DNA of 64,000 nt from Brachybacterium endophyticum (GCF_003130585.1 NZ_QFKX01000003.1:62001-126000); one strand, 5' to 3'; shown: positions 8,329 through 17,669, counted from the stretch's first letter. Numbers and translations: made by a program. The notes: generated by a model from the letters alone, not told the origin.

Positions 8329-8510
8329 TCCCCCGTCCTCCGCCCGATCCTGCGCGGTTCGCGCCCCGGTCCCGGCGGTATCCTGGGCCGTACTGACGGG
8401 CACGACATCCAGGGCGCGGCAGGAGGCCTCCGCACCAGGTCCCCGCGCGATCCGACCTGGCCGTCCCGCCGAGTGCAGCAACGGCGCGAGCAGGCACAGG
8501 AAGGGACAGG

Positions 8511-9536
8511 ATGGCGGAGAAGGAGAGCGTCACCATCTACGACGTGGCCCGCGAGGTGGGCTGCGCACCGAGCACCGTCTCGCGCGCCTTCTCCCGGCCC
8601 GGTCGCGTCAGCGCCGCCACCCACGCCAAGGTCATGGAGGCCGCGCGCCGCCTGGGCTACCGCGTCGAGGCCCCCGACCAGCAGGAGCGCACCGGCCGGC
8701 AGGGTCGGCTCGGCGTCGCCACCCCGGACCTGTCCAACCCCTACTTCGCCGAGGTCCTCACGGGCATGCAGGAGGCCGCGCACGCCGCCGAGTACCTGCC
8801 GATCCTGCTGGACTCCGGTGAGGACGAGGACCGCGAGCGCGCCGCTCTCGAGCGCTCCCTCGAGGTGGTCGACGGGATCGTGCTGACGGGGACCCGGCTC
8901 TCGGACGCGACCCTGCTGCAGCTCGCGAAGCGGGTGCCGATGATGGTGCTGAACCGCCGGGTCGCGGGGCTCGACTCCGTCACACCCGACTACGAGCACG
9001 GCATGAGCCAGGCGATGGCGCATCTCGAGTCCCACCAGGTGCGCACCGTGACCTACGTGGCGGGCCCGGCGAACTCCTGGTCCGACGGTGAGCGCTGGCG
9101 CTCGGCCCGCACCCGGGCCGCCGAGCACGGCATCCGCGTGAACCGGATCGGGCCCTTCCCGCCGACCTCCCGGGGTGGCGAGGACGCCTACGCCGAGCTC
9201 GTCGAGTCCACCCGCGCCGCCGGTGAGCCGCTGCCCGAGGGCGTCATCTGCTACAACGACCTGCAGGCCCTGGGGCTCCTGGTCGCGGCTTTGCGCGACG
9301 GTGTGCGCGTGCCGCAGGAGCTCTCGGTGATCGGGCACGACGACATTCCCCTGTCCCGCCTGGTCGGCGCGGGGCTGACCACCGTCGCGGCCCCGAAGCG
9401 CGAGCAGGGCAGGGCGGCCGTGGACCGGATCGTGCGGCGCATCCGCCAGCCCTCCAGCATCAAGGGCCCCGTCGAGGGCGCCCTGCCCGTGCGCCTCGTG
9501 GTCCGGGGCAGCACCGGGCCCAGCGGGCGGCGGTGA
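8511..9536 (+). CDS. LacI-family transcriptional regulator
   Basis: 341-residue sugar-responsive repressor. The DNA-binding head (4-50) reads VTIYDVAREVGCAPSTVSRA with the LacI hinge region after LGYR. The rest is a periplasmic-binding-protein-like domain: GRLGVATPDLSNPYFAEVLT, DGIVLTGTRL and a late SVIGHDDIPLSRL effector segment. It lies 182 bp after the GPH symporter and is convergent with the FGGY kinase, and it probably controls one or both. The start ATG has a short GACAGG upstream. Confidence 0.93.
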   Translation: MAEKESVTIYDVAREVGCAPSTVSRAFSRPGRVSAATHAKVMEAARRLGYRVEAPDQQERTGRQGRLGVATPDLSNPYFAEVLTGMQEAAHAAEYLPILLDSGEDEDRERAALERSLEVVDGIVLTGTRLSDATLLQLAKRVPMMVLNRRVAGLDSVTPDYEHGMSQAMAHLESHQVRTVTYVAGPANSWSDGERWRSARTRAAEHGIRVNRIGPFPPTSRGGEDAYAELVESTRAAGEPLPEGVICYNDLQALGLLVAALRDGVRVPQELSVIGHDDIPLSRLVGAGLTTVAAPKREQGRAAVDRIVRRIRQPSSIKGPVEGALPVRLVVRGSTGPSGRR

Positions 9537-9585
9537 GGATCGAAGGAGCGCGCTTCAGGGGAGAACGTCGTGCACCCAGGGGGTT

Positions 9586-11076
9586 TCACGCCACGTCGGC
9601 GAGGACCTCGAAGCGCCGCAGGCGCTCGCGGTAGTAGTCCGCGTGCTCGGCGACGGGATCGACGGTGTTCAGCACCGGGATCGTCGCGCGTTCCACGTCG
9701 GGAGCGGTCTGCTCGAGGGCGAGCAGGGCGGCGCCGCGCATGGTGGAACGCGAGATGGCGACGTGGTCGATCGGGATCTGCAGGGCGTCGGCCAGCAGGT
9801 GCAGCCACGCCGGCACGTTCTCGGTCATACCGCCGGACAGCACGATCCGCTGGGGCTCGCCGCCGATGGTGCGCAGCTGGTCGGCGATGCGCAGGTAGGA
9901 CAGGGCGAGGCCCTCGAGGCTGCCGCGCAGCAGGTCCTCCGCGGTGGTGGAGGAGGAGACGTTGGCGAACACCGCCCGCGCGCTGTCGCGCCACATGGTG
10001 CCGCGCTCGCCGGAGAGGAACGGGACCACGAGCGGGACCCCGCCGTCGGGCGCGGCGCTCAGCAGGGACGTGGTGTCGATCGTGCTGACGTCCTCGGGGA
10101 TCGCGAAGCGCGTGCGGGCGAAGTCGAGCACCCGTCCGCAGTCGCTCATGGCCGAGCCGACCAGGGTGCGGGCGGCATCGACCCGGTAGGCCCACAGGCC
10201 CTCGGGGAGGCGGCCGGTGTCGGTGTCCAGGAGCTGGCGGATCGCGCCGGAGGTCGCGGTCGAGATGCCCCAGGTGCCGGGGCCGACGGCGCCGATGCCG
10301 ATGTTGGCCGTCAGGCCGTCGCCCACCACCGGGATCCAGGTCGCGCCTGCGAGCACGGGGATGCGCTGGGCGAGCTTCGTGCCCTCGACCGGGATGCCCT
10401 GCGAGGGGTCGAGCGGTGCGGCCAGGGTGTCGGGGTCGACGCCCGCCGCCTCGACGAGCTCGGGCACGTACTCGCCGGTGCGGCGGTCGATCATGCCGCC
10501 CCACGCGGCCGAGGCGGTGCCCAGCGCGCCCGTGCCCAGCAGCTTCAGGGCCACGTACTCGCCGAGCGCCATGAAGTGCTTCGCGCGGGAGAACACGTCG
10601 GGGTGCTGCTCGCGCAGCCAGCGCAGACGGGGCGTGTTGTACGAGGAGTGCAGGCGCGCTCCGGTGAGGTCGTGCAGCGCGGTCGGGTCCAGCTCGTCGC
10701 GCAAGGCGGTGACCTGGTCGCGGCAGCGGGTGTCGGCGTAGGTGATGCACGGGGTGATCGCGGCGCCGGAGTCGTCGACGGCGATCAGCGAGGAGGCGAA
10801 GGTGTCGACACCGATGCCGACCACCGGGCCGGGAAGGTTCCCCTCCAGCACGGCCTCCATCGCGGTGCACAGCTCCTCGACGACCTGGTCGGCGTCGATC
10901 GTGGAGGTGCCATCGGCCGAGGTCGTGAACTGGTGCTCGACCTTGTGGTGGCGCGTGCCGACCTCGCGACCGGAGGCGTCGTAGACGGCGGCGCGGCTGC
11001 CGCCGGAGCCCACGTCCAGGCCGACGACGAACGGGCCGACGGCGTCGTCGGACGGAGTGGCGAAGCGCGGGGTCAC
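9586..11076 (-). CDS. FGGY-family carbohydrate kinase (gluconokinase/xylulokinase-like)
   Basis: 496-residue sugar kinase with two RNase-H-like domains. The phosphate-1 motif is GLDVGSGGSRAAVYD (about 20-34), TGARLHSSYNTPRLRWLREQ is the substrate-side motif resembling gluconokinases, VVGDGLTANIGIGAV carries the catalytic aspartate, and VLSGGMTENVPAWLHLLADA is the adenosine-binding motif. The start is GTG at 11076 behind GGAGGATCA. It is convergent with the LacI gene and completes a transporter-regulator-kinase locus. Which sugar or acid is phosphorylated cannot be decided from sequence. Confidence 0.88.
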   Translation of the reverse strand: MTPRFATPSDDAVGPFVVGLDVGSGGSRAAVYDASGREVGTRHHKVEHQFTTSADGTSTIDADQVVEELCTAMEAVLEGNLPGPVVGIGVDTFASSLIAVDDSGAAITPCITYADTRCRDQVTALRDELDPTALHDLTGARLHSSYNTPRLRWLREQHPDVFSRAKHFMALGEYVALKLLGTGALGTASAAWGGMIDRRTGEYVPELVEAAGVDPDTLAAPLDPSQGIPVEGTKLAQRIPVLAGATWIPVVGDGLTANIGIGAVGPGTWGISTATSGAIRQLLDTDTGRLPEGLWAYRVDAARTLVGSAMSDCGRVLDFARTRFAIPEDVSTIDTTSLLSAAPDGGVPLVVPFLSGERGTMWRDSARAVFANVSSSTTAEDLLRGSLEGLALSYLRIADQLRTIGGEPQRIVLSGGMTENVPAWLHLLADALQIPIDHVAISRSTMRGAALLALEQTAPDVERATIPVLNTVDPVAEHADYYRERLRRFEVLADVA

Positions 11077-11224
11077 TGATCCTCCAGCAGGTGGGCGGCG
11101 CGGTGCATGCGGTCCGACGATGGGCGGACCGCGTGAACGGGGTCCCCGCAAGGATAGGGAGGTGAGGGCCTGTGGCGTGGAAGCGGCCACCAGTTGCCGC
11201 GTGGTCAGGACATGCAGGTGCCGC

Positions 11225-11653
11225 TCACGCCTCGCGAGGTGACCATGGATCGAGCAACGCCACCCCTGTGGGCGCGAAGTCGGACGTGTTGCGGGTGACG
11301 ACGGTGAGGCCGTGGACCATGGCGGTCGCGGCGATCAGGGCGTCGCGTTCCGGGCGCTGATCCGGGACGTGAAGATGTGCGGCCCTCCGTGCGACATGGA
11401 CGTCCACGGGAAGGATGCGGCGCGAGAACACCTCCAGGACCTGTTCCTCGAGCCAGACGCGCAGGCGGTCTGCTTGCTCGGGGTTCCGGCGGGCGTGGCG
11501 GGCGATGCCGAGCTCGATCTCCAGGATGGTGATGGCCGACAGATGCAGCTCCTGGGGGAGCCTCGTCGAGGCCCAGCTGTTCACCCCTGTGTCCATCCGA
11601 TGCTGTGGCTTGCGGAGCTCGCTGATCACGTTCGTGTCGAGCAGGAAGGTCAC
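11225..11653 (-). CDS. PIN-domain toxin, VapC-type
   Basis: 142-residue PIN-domain ribonuclease, the toxin of a type II toxin-antitoxin pair. Acidic active-site residues are visible: D in TFLLDTNVISELR, E in ITILEIELGI, D in ERDALIAATA and D in VTRNTSDFAPTGV. The FitB-like pattern and length are typical. It is translated from an ATG overlapping the antitoxin stop by 4 bases (11650-11653). It is expected to cleave specific RNAs when the antitoxin is degraded. Confidence 0.9.
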   Translation of the reverse strand: MTFLLDTNVISELRKPQHRMDTGVNSWASTRLPQELHLSAITILEIELGIARHARRNPEQADRLRVWLEEQVLEVFSRRILPVDVHVARRAAHLHVPDQRPERDALIAATAMVHGLTVVTRNTSDFAPTGVALLDPWSPREA

Positions 11654-11889
11654 AGCTCGGGGTGCTTCAGGTCCAGCGAGACGGCATCGAACTCGATCTC
11701 GATCTCGTCCTCCATGCTGAGCCGGTGCACGATGTCCACCCTCGGCTCGTCGAGACGCCGGTACTCGTCGATGGTCAGCAATACGAAAGCGGGCTCACCG
11801 CGGTCGGTGATGACGACAGGGCCATCCGTGGCGGCGCGTTTGGCCGCGCTCACGTCCTGATTGAACTGACGGGAACTGATCGTGGGCAT
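11650..11889 (-). CDS. Phd/YefM-type antitoxin
   Basis: 79 residues. The N-terminal half is a Phd/YefM DNA-binding fold: ISSRQFNQDVSAAKRAATDG, then VVITDRGEPAFVLLTIDEYR, the family core. The acidic C-terminal part (MEDEIEIEFD) would wrap and neutralise the PIN toxin encoded by the overlapping next gene. The start ATG is at 11889, 13 bases from a perfect palindrome that is the likely autoregulatory operator. Confidence 0.9.
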   Translation of the reverse strand: MPTISSRQFNQDVSAAKRAATDGPVVITDRGEPAFVLLTIDEYRRLDEPRVDIVHRLSMEDEIEIEFDAVSLDLKHPEL

Positions 11890-11902
11890 CTCGTACCTCC
11901 GA

Positions 11903-11920
11903 TGTAGGTATGTACCTACA
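11903..11920 (-). promoter_or_regulatory. palindromic operator of the PIN/Phd operon
   Basis: TGTAGGTA-TG-TACCTACA is a perfect 18-bp palindrome. A further TACCT half-site overlaps on the start-codon side (about 11894-11898) and GTAC occurs on the other side, giving alternating TACCT/AGGTA elements. This is where the Phd-type antitoxin, alone or with toxin, should bind. The local composition is clearly more AT-rich than the flanks. Confidence 0.7.
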
Positions 11921-11929
11921 GTACGCCGC

Positions 11930-12460
11930 TCACGCCGTCGGCGTCTGCCCGTCGGGATGACCGAACTGCTCGGCGTAGCGGGCGCGCAGCTCCTCCCAGC
12001 CGTGCTCCATCGCCTCCATGCCCACGATCCGCGGCTGGTCCAGGCCGCTCAGCTGGGCGTCGAGCACCGCCAGGCACACCTGCCAGCCGGCCGCGAAGTA
12101 CTGGGCCTGCTCGAGCTCAGGCAGGCTCACCTGGATGTCGAGCCGGCCCTCCTCGATCAGCCAGCCCATCGTCGCCTCGCCCCAGCGGTGGGTCAGGGCG
12201 TGCTGTCCGGCGGTGGCCAGCACATCGGCCGTGACCGGGTCCTCATCGGGGTTCTCGCGGCTGAGGGCGGGGCCCACCTCGGTGAGCGGCCGGTCGGGAA
12301 CCACGGGTGACCAGCGTGCGAGGTGCTCGGGGTCGGTGATCGCGTCCCAGAGCTGCTGCTCGGTGCCGGCGATGTCGACCTCGAGGATCAGGGTGCCCTC
12401 GGCGATCTCGGCGCGCACCGGCAGCTCGCGGATACGGGTGTCGATGTCAGGTGAGGGCAT
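11930..12460 (-). CDS. SRPBCC (AHSA1-like) domain protein
   Basis: 176 residues with an Aha1-C-like SRPBCC fold: GTEQQLWDAITDPEHLARWS is the hallmark helix and strand, and LTHRWGEATMGWLIEEG the central sheet. Its first codons overlap the end of the LysR gene by 14 bases, so the two are co-transcribed and translationally coupled. The N-terminal 25 residues precede the fold. Ligand unknown. Confidence 0.82.
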   Translation of the reverse strand: MPSPDIDTRIRELPVRAEIAEGTLILEVDIAGTEQQLWDAITDPEHLARWSPVVPDRPLTEVGPALSRENPDEDPVTADVLATAGQHALTHRWGEATMGWLIEEGRLDIQVSLPELEQAQYFAAGWQVCLAVLDAQLSGLDQPRIVGMEAMEHGWEELRARYAEQFGHPDGQTPTA

Positions 12461-13448
12461 GGATCCTCCTGGTCTCGGGGGCCGGTGCGGGTGCGGCGAG
12501 CGTGGCGGGTCGGGCGGTGGTCGGGGCGTTCAGATGGACCACGCCGGGGATGTCCCGGGCGCGCAGCTCGGCGATCTCGTGGAGCCGCTCGACGATGAAG
12601 CAGGTCGCGGGGTTGCGGGCGACCGTGCGACGCACCTGCACGCTGATCCGGCGGCGCGGCGCGGGTGGCGAGAGCGGGATCGCGACCACGTCCGGGCGCA
12701 TGTCCTGGGCGATCACCGAGGGCTGCACGCTGATGTACTCGCCGGTGGCCACGAAGCCCAGCACGGTCGCGTAGTCGTTGGGGTTGATCTCGACGCACGG
12801 TGTGAACCCTGCGGCGCGGCAGGCCGAGAGGATCCTGCCGAACCAGGAGGACTCCGGGGGATCGTCGGTCGCCCAGGACTCCTCGGCGAGCTCCTTGAGG
12901 GGCACCTCGGAGGCCCCGGCGAGGCGGTGGTCGGCACCGACCAGCGCGACATAGCCCTCCTCGAGGATGTCGTGGGTGACCCACTCGGCGCTGTTCGGCC
13001 GCTGGACCCCCTCGCCGACGACGATGTCCATTCCCGCTTGGAGCAGGTCCTCGCAGCTGCAGTCGCGCAGGATCAGGTCGAGCCCGAGATCGGGGAAGGC
13101 GCGTCGCACGTCGCGGGAGAGCTCGGGGACCCACGAGGCGGCCAGAGAGCTCGCGTACCCCAGGCGGAGCGAGCCGGTGAGACCGCTCGAGAGGTCCTTG
13201 ACCGTGCGATCCAGGGCATCCAGCGCATCGAGGGCCGCGCCGGCCTCCTTCGCGAGCGCGATCCCGTGCGGGGTGACCGTGATGCCGCGCCCCGAGCGCT
13301 CGACGAGCTCGAGGCCGGTCTCCCGGCGCAGGGAGGTCAGATGCTGGCTGACGGCCGACGGGGTGTAGCCGAGCGCCTCGGCGCTGGCGCGGATGCTGCC
13401 GGTCTCCACGACGGAGCGCAGGACGCGGAGCTTCTGGGGATCGAGCAT
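12447..13448 (-). CDS. LysR-family transcriptional regulator
   Basis: 333 residues. The N-terminal winged helix begins LRVLRSVVETGSIRASAEAL with the recognition helix in YTPSAVSQHLTSLRRETGLE. A substrate-binding domain follows (SGLTGSLRLGYASSLAAS onward) with a Cys-containing segment, DCSCEDLLQAGMDIVVGEG, near 140-158. The downstream SRPBCC gene overlaps it and may be its target or partner. Transcription starts at or next to the ATG from the promoter at 13455-13483. Confidence 0.9.
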   Translation of the reverse strand: MLDPQKLRVLRSVVETGSIRASAEALGYTPSAVSQHLTSLRRETGLELVERSGRGITVTPHGIALAKEAGAALDALDALDRTVKDLSSGLTGSLRLGYASSLAASWVPELSRDVRRAFPDLGLDLILRDCSCEDLLQAGMDIVVGEGVQRPNSAEWVTHDILEEGYVALVGADHRLAGASEVPLKELAEESWATDDPPESSWFGRILSACRAAGFTPCVEINPNDYATVLGFVATGEYISVQPSVIAQDMRPDVVAIPLSPPAPRRRISVQVRRTVARNPATCFIVERLHEIAELRARDIPGVVHLNAPTTARPATLAAPAPAPETRRIHALT

Positions 13449-13454
13449 GCGGTC

Positions 13455-13483
13455 AGCCTAGAACCATCAGCAGAACTGAACAA
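13455..13483 (-). promoter_or_regulatory. leaderless promoter of the LysR gene
   Basis: On the minus strand TTGTTC (13478-13483) and TAGGCT (13455-13460) are separated by exactly 17 bases, and the ATG follows 6 bases after the -10. This is a textbook leaderless actinobacterial promoter. The region 13449-13536 is also the divergent control region for the small membrane protein gene. Confidence 0.7.
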
Positions 13484-13536
13484 TAGGGAAGAAACATTCG
13501 CTGGTGCTTTCGGGTCGGCAGGGCCAGGCTCGACCC

Positions 13537-13905
13537 ATGAACGCATTGATCCTCGGACTGTTCCTCGTCCTGCTCATCGCCGCCGTCTCCGTCGCGATCG
13601 GCGCCCTCGGGCGCGTCGTCCTCGGCCTGCTCTTCCCTGCTCCCGCTCCCGGCCCCGACGACGACCCCCGTTGGGTGCGGCCGGGGGAGGGCGCTCGAAT
13701 CGGGCGTGCCCGCACGCCGGGGGAGGCCTTCGAGCGCGGCAGCACATCGATCGCTCGCACCCTGAGGCCCGACGCCACCGTCCCGGTCGCCCGCCTCGCG
13801 CAGAGCCCCGAGTCTCGGCGGGTCGAGGGGGCGGAGGGGCCCGACCGCCCCGCGACGACGGGCCCTGTCGGGACGGCGGTCGACCGGATCGCCGTGCGGT
13901 TCTGA
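13537..13905 (+). CDS. small membrane-anchored hypothetical protein
   Basis: 122 residues. The first 30 form one hydrophobic helix (ALILGLFLVLLIAAVSVAIG) followed by a Pro/Asp/Gly-rich, charged, probably disordered tail. Topology suggests an N-terminal anchor with a soluble tail. The ATG at 13537 has only a weak purine stretch upstream (GGCAGGG). Codon use is consistent with a real gene. It is divergent from LysR and convergent with the tricorn-like protease. No family recognised. Confidence 0.55.
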   Translation: MNALILGLFLVLLIAAVSVAIGALGRVVLGLLFPAPAPGPDDDPRWVRPGEGARIGRARTPGEAFERGSTSIARTLRPDATVPVARLAQSPESRRVEGAEGPDRPATTGPVGTAVDRIAVRF

Positions 13906-14006
13906 CGGACTCTCGATGGATCGAGCCAAGCCGAATCACCGGCGGGTGGCGGTAGAGGTGGCGCGAGGTCAGGTGCTCGCCGTGCTCGGGGCGCTGATCT
14001 CCCCGA

Positions 14007-17000
14007 TCAGTCGCTCGCGCTCCCGAACCGCGCCGGGGGCAGCGGCGGAGCGCTCGCCGCAGGGGTCTGCTCCAGCGTCGCCAGCGCCTCGTGGATCCCC
14101 CGGCTGAGCTGCGGGTCGTTGCCCGCGAGCCACTCGCTCGGCGGGAAGGGCACCTCGATGTCGGGATCCACCCCGTAGTTCTCGATGCTCCAGTCCACCC
14201 CGGCGAACCAGCTCGCGTACTTCGGCTCGGTCACGCCGGTGCCGTCGACGAGGTCGAAGCGGCCGTCGATGCCGATCACGCCGCCCCACGTGCGGGTGCC
14301 GATCAGCGGGCCGATGTCCATCGCCTTGGCGACCGCGCCCACGATGTCGCCGTCGGACCCGGCCTCCTGGTTGGTCACGAACACCACCGGGCCGCGCGGC
14401 GCGAAGGCCGGATACGTCGAGGGACGCTCGCCGCGCGGGTAGTCCCACGAGACCACGGTGCGGGCCAGACGGTCGGTGACCAGCTGCGAGGTGTGGCCGC
14501 CGCTGTTGTAGCGCACGTCCACCACGAGGCCCTCCTTCTGGCTGGCCTCGCGCAGGTCACGGTGCATCTGCGCCCAGCCGCTGGAGACCATGTCGGGGAT
14601 GTGCAGGTAGCCCAGGCGTCCACCCGACTCCTCGGCCACGACGGCACGACGGGAGGCGACCCAGTCCTGGTAGCGCAGCTGCGACTCGTCGGCCAGCGGC
14701 GTGACGACCACGCGCCGGCGCTCGCCCTCGCGCTCGAGGACCAGCTCGGTCGGGGTGTCCTCGAAGCCCGCCAGCAGAGGACCGGCGCCGAGTGCGACGT
14801 CCACGGGGCGGCCGCCGATCTGCACGATCGCATCGCCCTCCTGAGCGGCGACGCCCGGGGCCAGCAGCGGCGAGCGGGCGTCGGGGTCCGAGGAGTCCCC
14901 GCGCAGGATCCGGTCGATGACCAGGCGGTCCCCGTCGGCCGAGAGGTCTGCGCCCAGCAGGCCGGGGGCGGCGCCCTTCTCGCGCACGCCGGGCGGGACC
15001 ATGACGTAGGCGTGGCTGGTGCCGAGCTCGGCGACGACCTCCCACATCATGTCCGAGAAGTCGTCGATCGTGACCAGGCGCTCGACGACCTCGTCGTACC
15101 AGGAGACCATCGCGTGCCAGTCCTGGCCGTCCATGTCGGGACGCCAGTACTGCTGCGCCATGATCCGGTAGTTGTCCCACAGCATCCCGCGGCGCTCGAG
15201 TACCGGGTCCACCCGCAGGCTCAGACGGTCCAGATCGATCGTGATGCGCGCGGGGTCGTCGTCCTCGACCTTGCGGTCCGCCGGGATCTGCACGAGGTCA
15301 TCGCCCTGGCGGGTGACCAGCTGCTTGCCGTCGCCGGAGACCCAGAGGTCGCTCACGCCCTCGGCGAGCACGGTGACCTTGCGGTCGGCGAAGCTCCACT
15401 GCTCGAGCGTCGGCCCGGGCTCCTCGCCCTCCGCCCCGGCGCGGGTCGAGCCCAGCACGCCCTCGGCGGGATGGCGCAGCCAGACCACACCGCCCGCGAC
15501 GGCCTGGAGGTGGGAGAAGTGGCCGGAGGGGACCGGGAAGGGCACCATCCGCTCCTCGGTCGCCTCGAGGTCGATCCGCGTGTGCGGCGGACGGTCGGCC
15601 TCCTGGGCTCCGGCCGCGCGGGTCGCGCTCGCCGGGGCCGACGGGTCCGAGGGGGTGGAGTCGTGGGCGCCGTGCGTCGCGCCGCTGCCCGACGCCGTGC
15701 CGGCTCCGCCCTCGCCGGACGTGCCCGCGTCGCTCCCGTGCTTCTCGCCGGCGGCCTCACCGGGCTTCTCCTCGGCGCCGCCGGGCTCCCAGCCGTCGGC
15801 GTCGGGGCCGAAGGGATCGCGCGTCGTGCGCTCCAGGGGCAGCAGGAACGGACGCTCGGAGTCCACGAAGGAGAGGTCGAAGACGAGGTCGTCGTACTGG
15901 GTCTCGAAGGTGCGGGCCGAGACGAAGGCGAGGTGCTTGCCGTCGGCCGTGAAGGTCGGCGAGCTCTCCAGGAAGGTGCCGCTGGAGATCGCCCGGCCCG
16001 TCGGCTCGGCGTCGTCGACCTCGGAGACCATGAGGCGGGAGACGAACTCGCTGGCCGGTTCCGCCCACACCAGGAAGCGGGAGTCCGGTGACCAGGCGAG
16101 GTCGCGGATCTCGCCACCGCTTGAGCGGCCGACCTCGCGCACCGAGTCCAGCTGCGGGGACTGCGGGTGGTCCTCGCTCGTGGTGGCGTCCTTCCCGCTG
16201 GTGGTGGCCGGATCGGTGATCCCGCGCAGGGTCACCACGCGCACCACGTAGTCCTGCGTGGCGATCGCGACGTGGGTGCCGTCGGGCGAGGGGACGGCGT
16301 GCAGGATGCGGCCGACGGGCCCGAGGTCGAACGTGATCTGCTCGCCCTCGGCGTCCAGGCGTCGCAGGGCCAGGGCGTCCGAGCCCGTACGGCCCGGGTA
16401 TGCGTCGGGGTCGGTGCGGTCGCCCTGGGCGAGCTCGTCGGTGACGACCACGGCGAAGGGCGTGCGGCCCAGCGGCGCCGCCTCCCGGAAGCGCAGCCCG
16501 CTCTCGCCGGCGAGCAGCCGCGAAGGTCCACCGCGGTGGGTGAGGGTGTGGGCGGAGCCCCGCCATTCGACGACGCTCGCACGGGCATCGAAGGTGGGGC
16601 GCATCGCCAGCAGGTTGCGGTGCGGGTCGGCGGAGCGCTCGCGGCGGGCGGCGCCGACACCCGCGACGATCACCGGGATCTCCCGGGGCGAGCCCTCGAG
16701 CCCGTCCATCGTGAACAGCCGACCGCGGGAGGCGAAGACGATCGAGGAGCCGTCGGTCGCGGGATCCCGCAGGTAGCCCTCGGCGCTGGTGAGCGTGGTG
16801 TGGGAGCGCAGGTCGGAGCCGTCCAGGGCCACCGACCACAGGTTGCCGCTCGCGCGGTCGGTGATCGCCGCGTCCTCCCCCGGGGTGTCCGAGGCGAAGA
16901 TCAGTCGGTCGCCGAGGAAGGCGATGCGGGTCTTGCTGGCCAGCAGGTCGTCGCGCAGCGCCTCCCACGAGCGCGAGGCGTGCTGGTCGTGCGGGGCGTC

Positions 17001-17669
17001 GATGTCGAGGCTCTCGCGACTGATCCACAGCCGCGCCGCAGTGCCGCCCTGGTAGTGCTTCCAGGTCACGGGCTCCTTGCGCCACATGGTCGCGACCACC
17101 GTGGTGCCTGTGCCCTCGTGAACGGCGACCTCGCTGGCGCGGCCGTAGGGGAGGAGCTCGGCATGTCCCTCGGCGTCGAGCGCCCACAGCTGCGCGTCGC
17201 GCGAGGCCAGGGTCGCGCCGTGGCCGGTGGTGACGATGATGCGCCCGTCGGCCAGCCAGCCCGCGACGCGGGTGTGGCGGTTGGCCCACCAGGTGAGGCG
17301 ACGGGCCGCATCGGTGCCGTCGATCCCGACCAGGTGCACCTCGGGCTGGCCGGAGGCCCGCGACGTGTAGGCGACACGGGTGCCGTCGGGGGAGATGCGC
17401 GGGTAGGCGACAGGATGCCCGTCATCGCTCAGCTGCCAGGCGTGACCCCCGCTGCGCGGCGCCGCCCAGACGGCGTTCGCCGCGGTGAACACCACCAGGT
17501 CGCCGTGGACGTCGGGGTAGCGCAGGTACGCGGTGCCGGCGCCCGCGGACGCACCCCCGTGGAACGAGGAGCTGGCCGCGGGGATCCCCCGGTGGCTGCG
17601 CGTCCCGGCAGAGGCACGCGGGGAGGTCGAGGAGCTTCCGGTGGGCACGGCGGCGGGCGTCGATCGCAT
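14007..17669 (-). CDS. tricorn-type S41 peptidase
   Basis: 1220-residue homologue of tricorn protease, which degrades peptides released by the proteasome. Order: N-terminal beta-propeller repeats (VAYPRISPDGTRVAYTSRA and similar, about 50-700), a Glu/Gly/Ser/Ala-rich linker near 620-680, a second propeller, a PDZ-like segment, then the S41 core. Catalytic candidates are H in AELGTSHAYVMVP (about 881), S in QEAGSDGDIVGAV (about 1104) and E in WSIENYGVDPDIEVPF (about 1162), matching the tricorn His-Ser-Glu arrangement. No signal peptide is seen, so it should be cytosolic. It is monocistronic. The first about 35 residues are low-complexity, so a later start is possible. Confidence 0.9.
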   Translation of the reverse strand: MRSTPAAVPTGSSSTSPRASAGTRSHRGIPAASSSFHGGASAGAGTAYLRYPDVHGDLVVFTAANAVWAAPRSGGHAWQLSDDGHPVAYPRISPDGTRVAYTSRASGQPEVHLVGIDGTDAARRLTWWANRHTRVAGWLADGRIIVTTGHGATLASRDAQLWALDAEGHAELLPYGRASEVAVHEGTGTTVVATMWRKEPVTWKHYQGGTAARLWISRESLDIDAPHDQHASRSWEALRDDLLASKTRIAFLGDRLIFASDTPGEDAAITDRASGNLWSVALDGSDLRSHTTLTSAEGYLRDPATDGSSIVFASRGRLFTMDGLEGSPREIPVIVAGVGAARRERSADPHRNLLAMRPTFDARASVVEWRGSAHTLTHRGGPSRLLAGESGLRFREAAPLGRTPFAVVVTDELAQGDRTDPDAYPGRTGSDALALRRLDAEGEQITFDLGPVGRILHAVPSPDGTHVAIATQDYVVRVVTLRGITDPATTSGKDATTSEDHPQSPQLDSVREVGRSSGGEIRDLAWSPDSRFLVWAEPASEFVSRLMVSEVDDAEPTGRAISSGTFLESSPTFTADGKHLAFVSARTFETQYDDLVFDLSFVDSERPFLLPLERTTRDPFGPDADGWEPGGAEEKPGEAAGEKHGSDAGTSGEGGAGTASGSGATHGAHDSTPSDPSAPASATRAAGAQEADRPPHTRIDLEATEERMVPFPVPSGHFSHLQAVAGGVVWLRHPAEGVLGSTRAGAEGEEPGPTLEQWSFADRKVTVLAEGVSDLWVSGDGKQLVTRQGDDLVQIPADRKVEDDDPARITIDLDRLSLRVDPVLERRGMLWDNYRIMAQQYWRPDMDGQDWHAMVSWYDEVVERLVTIDDFSDMMWEVVAELGTSHAYVMVPPGVREKGAAPGLLGADLSADGDRLVIDRILRGDSSDPDARSPLLAPGVAAQEGDAIVQIGGRPVDVALGAGPLLAGFEDTPTELVLEREGERRRVVVTPLADESQLRYQDWVASRRAVVAEESGGRLGYLHIPDMVSSGWAQMHRDLREASQKEGLVVDVRYNSGGHTSQLVTDRLARTVVSWDYPRGERPSTYPAFAPRGPVVFVTNQEAGSDGDIVGAVAKAMDIGPLIGTRTWGGVIGIDGRFDLVDGTGVTEPKYASWFAGVDWSIENYGVDPDIEVPFPPSEWLAGNDPQLSRGIHEALATLEQTPAASAPPLPPARFGSASD

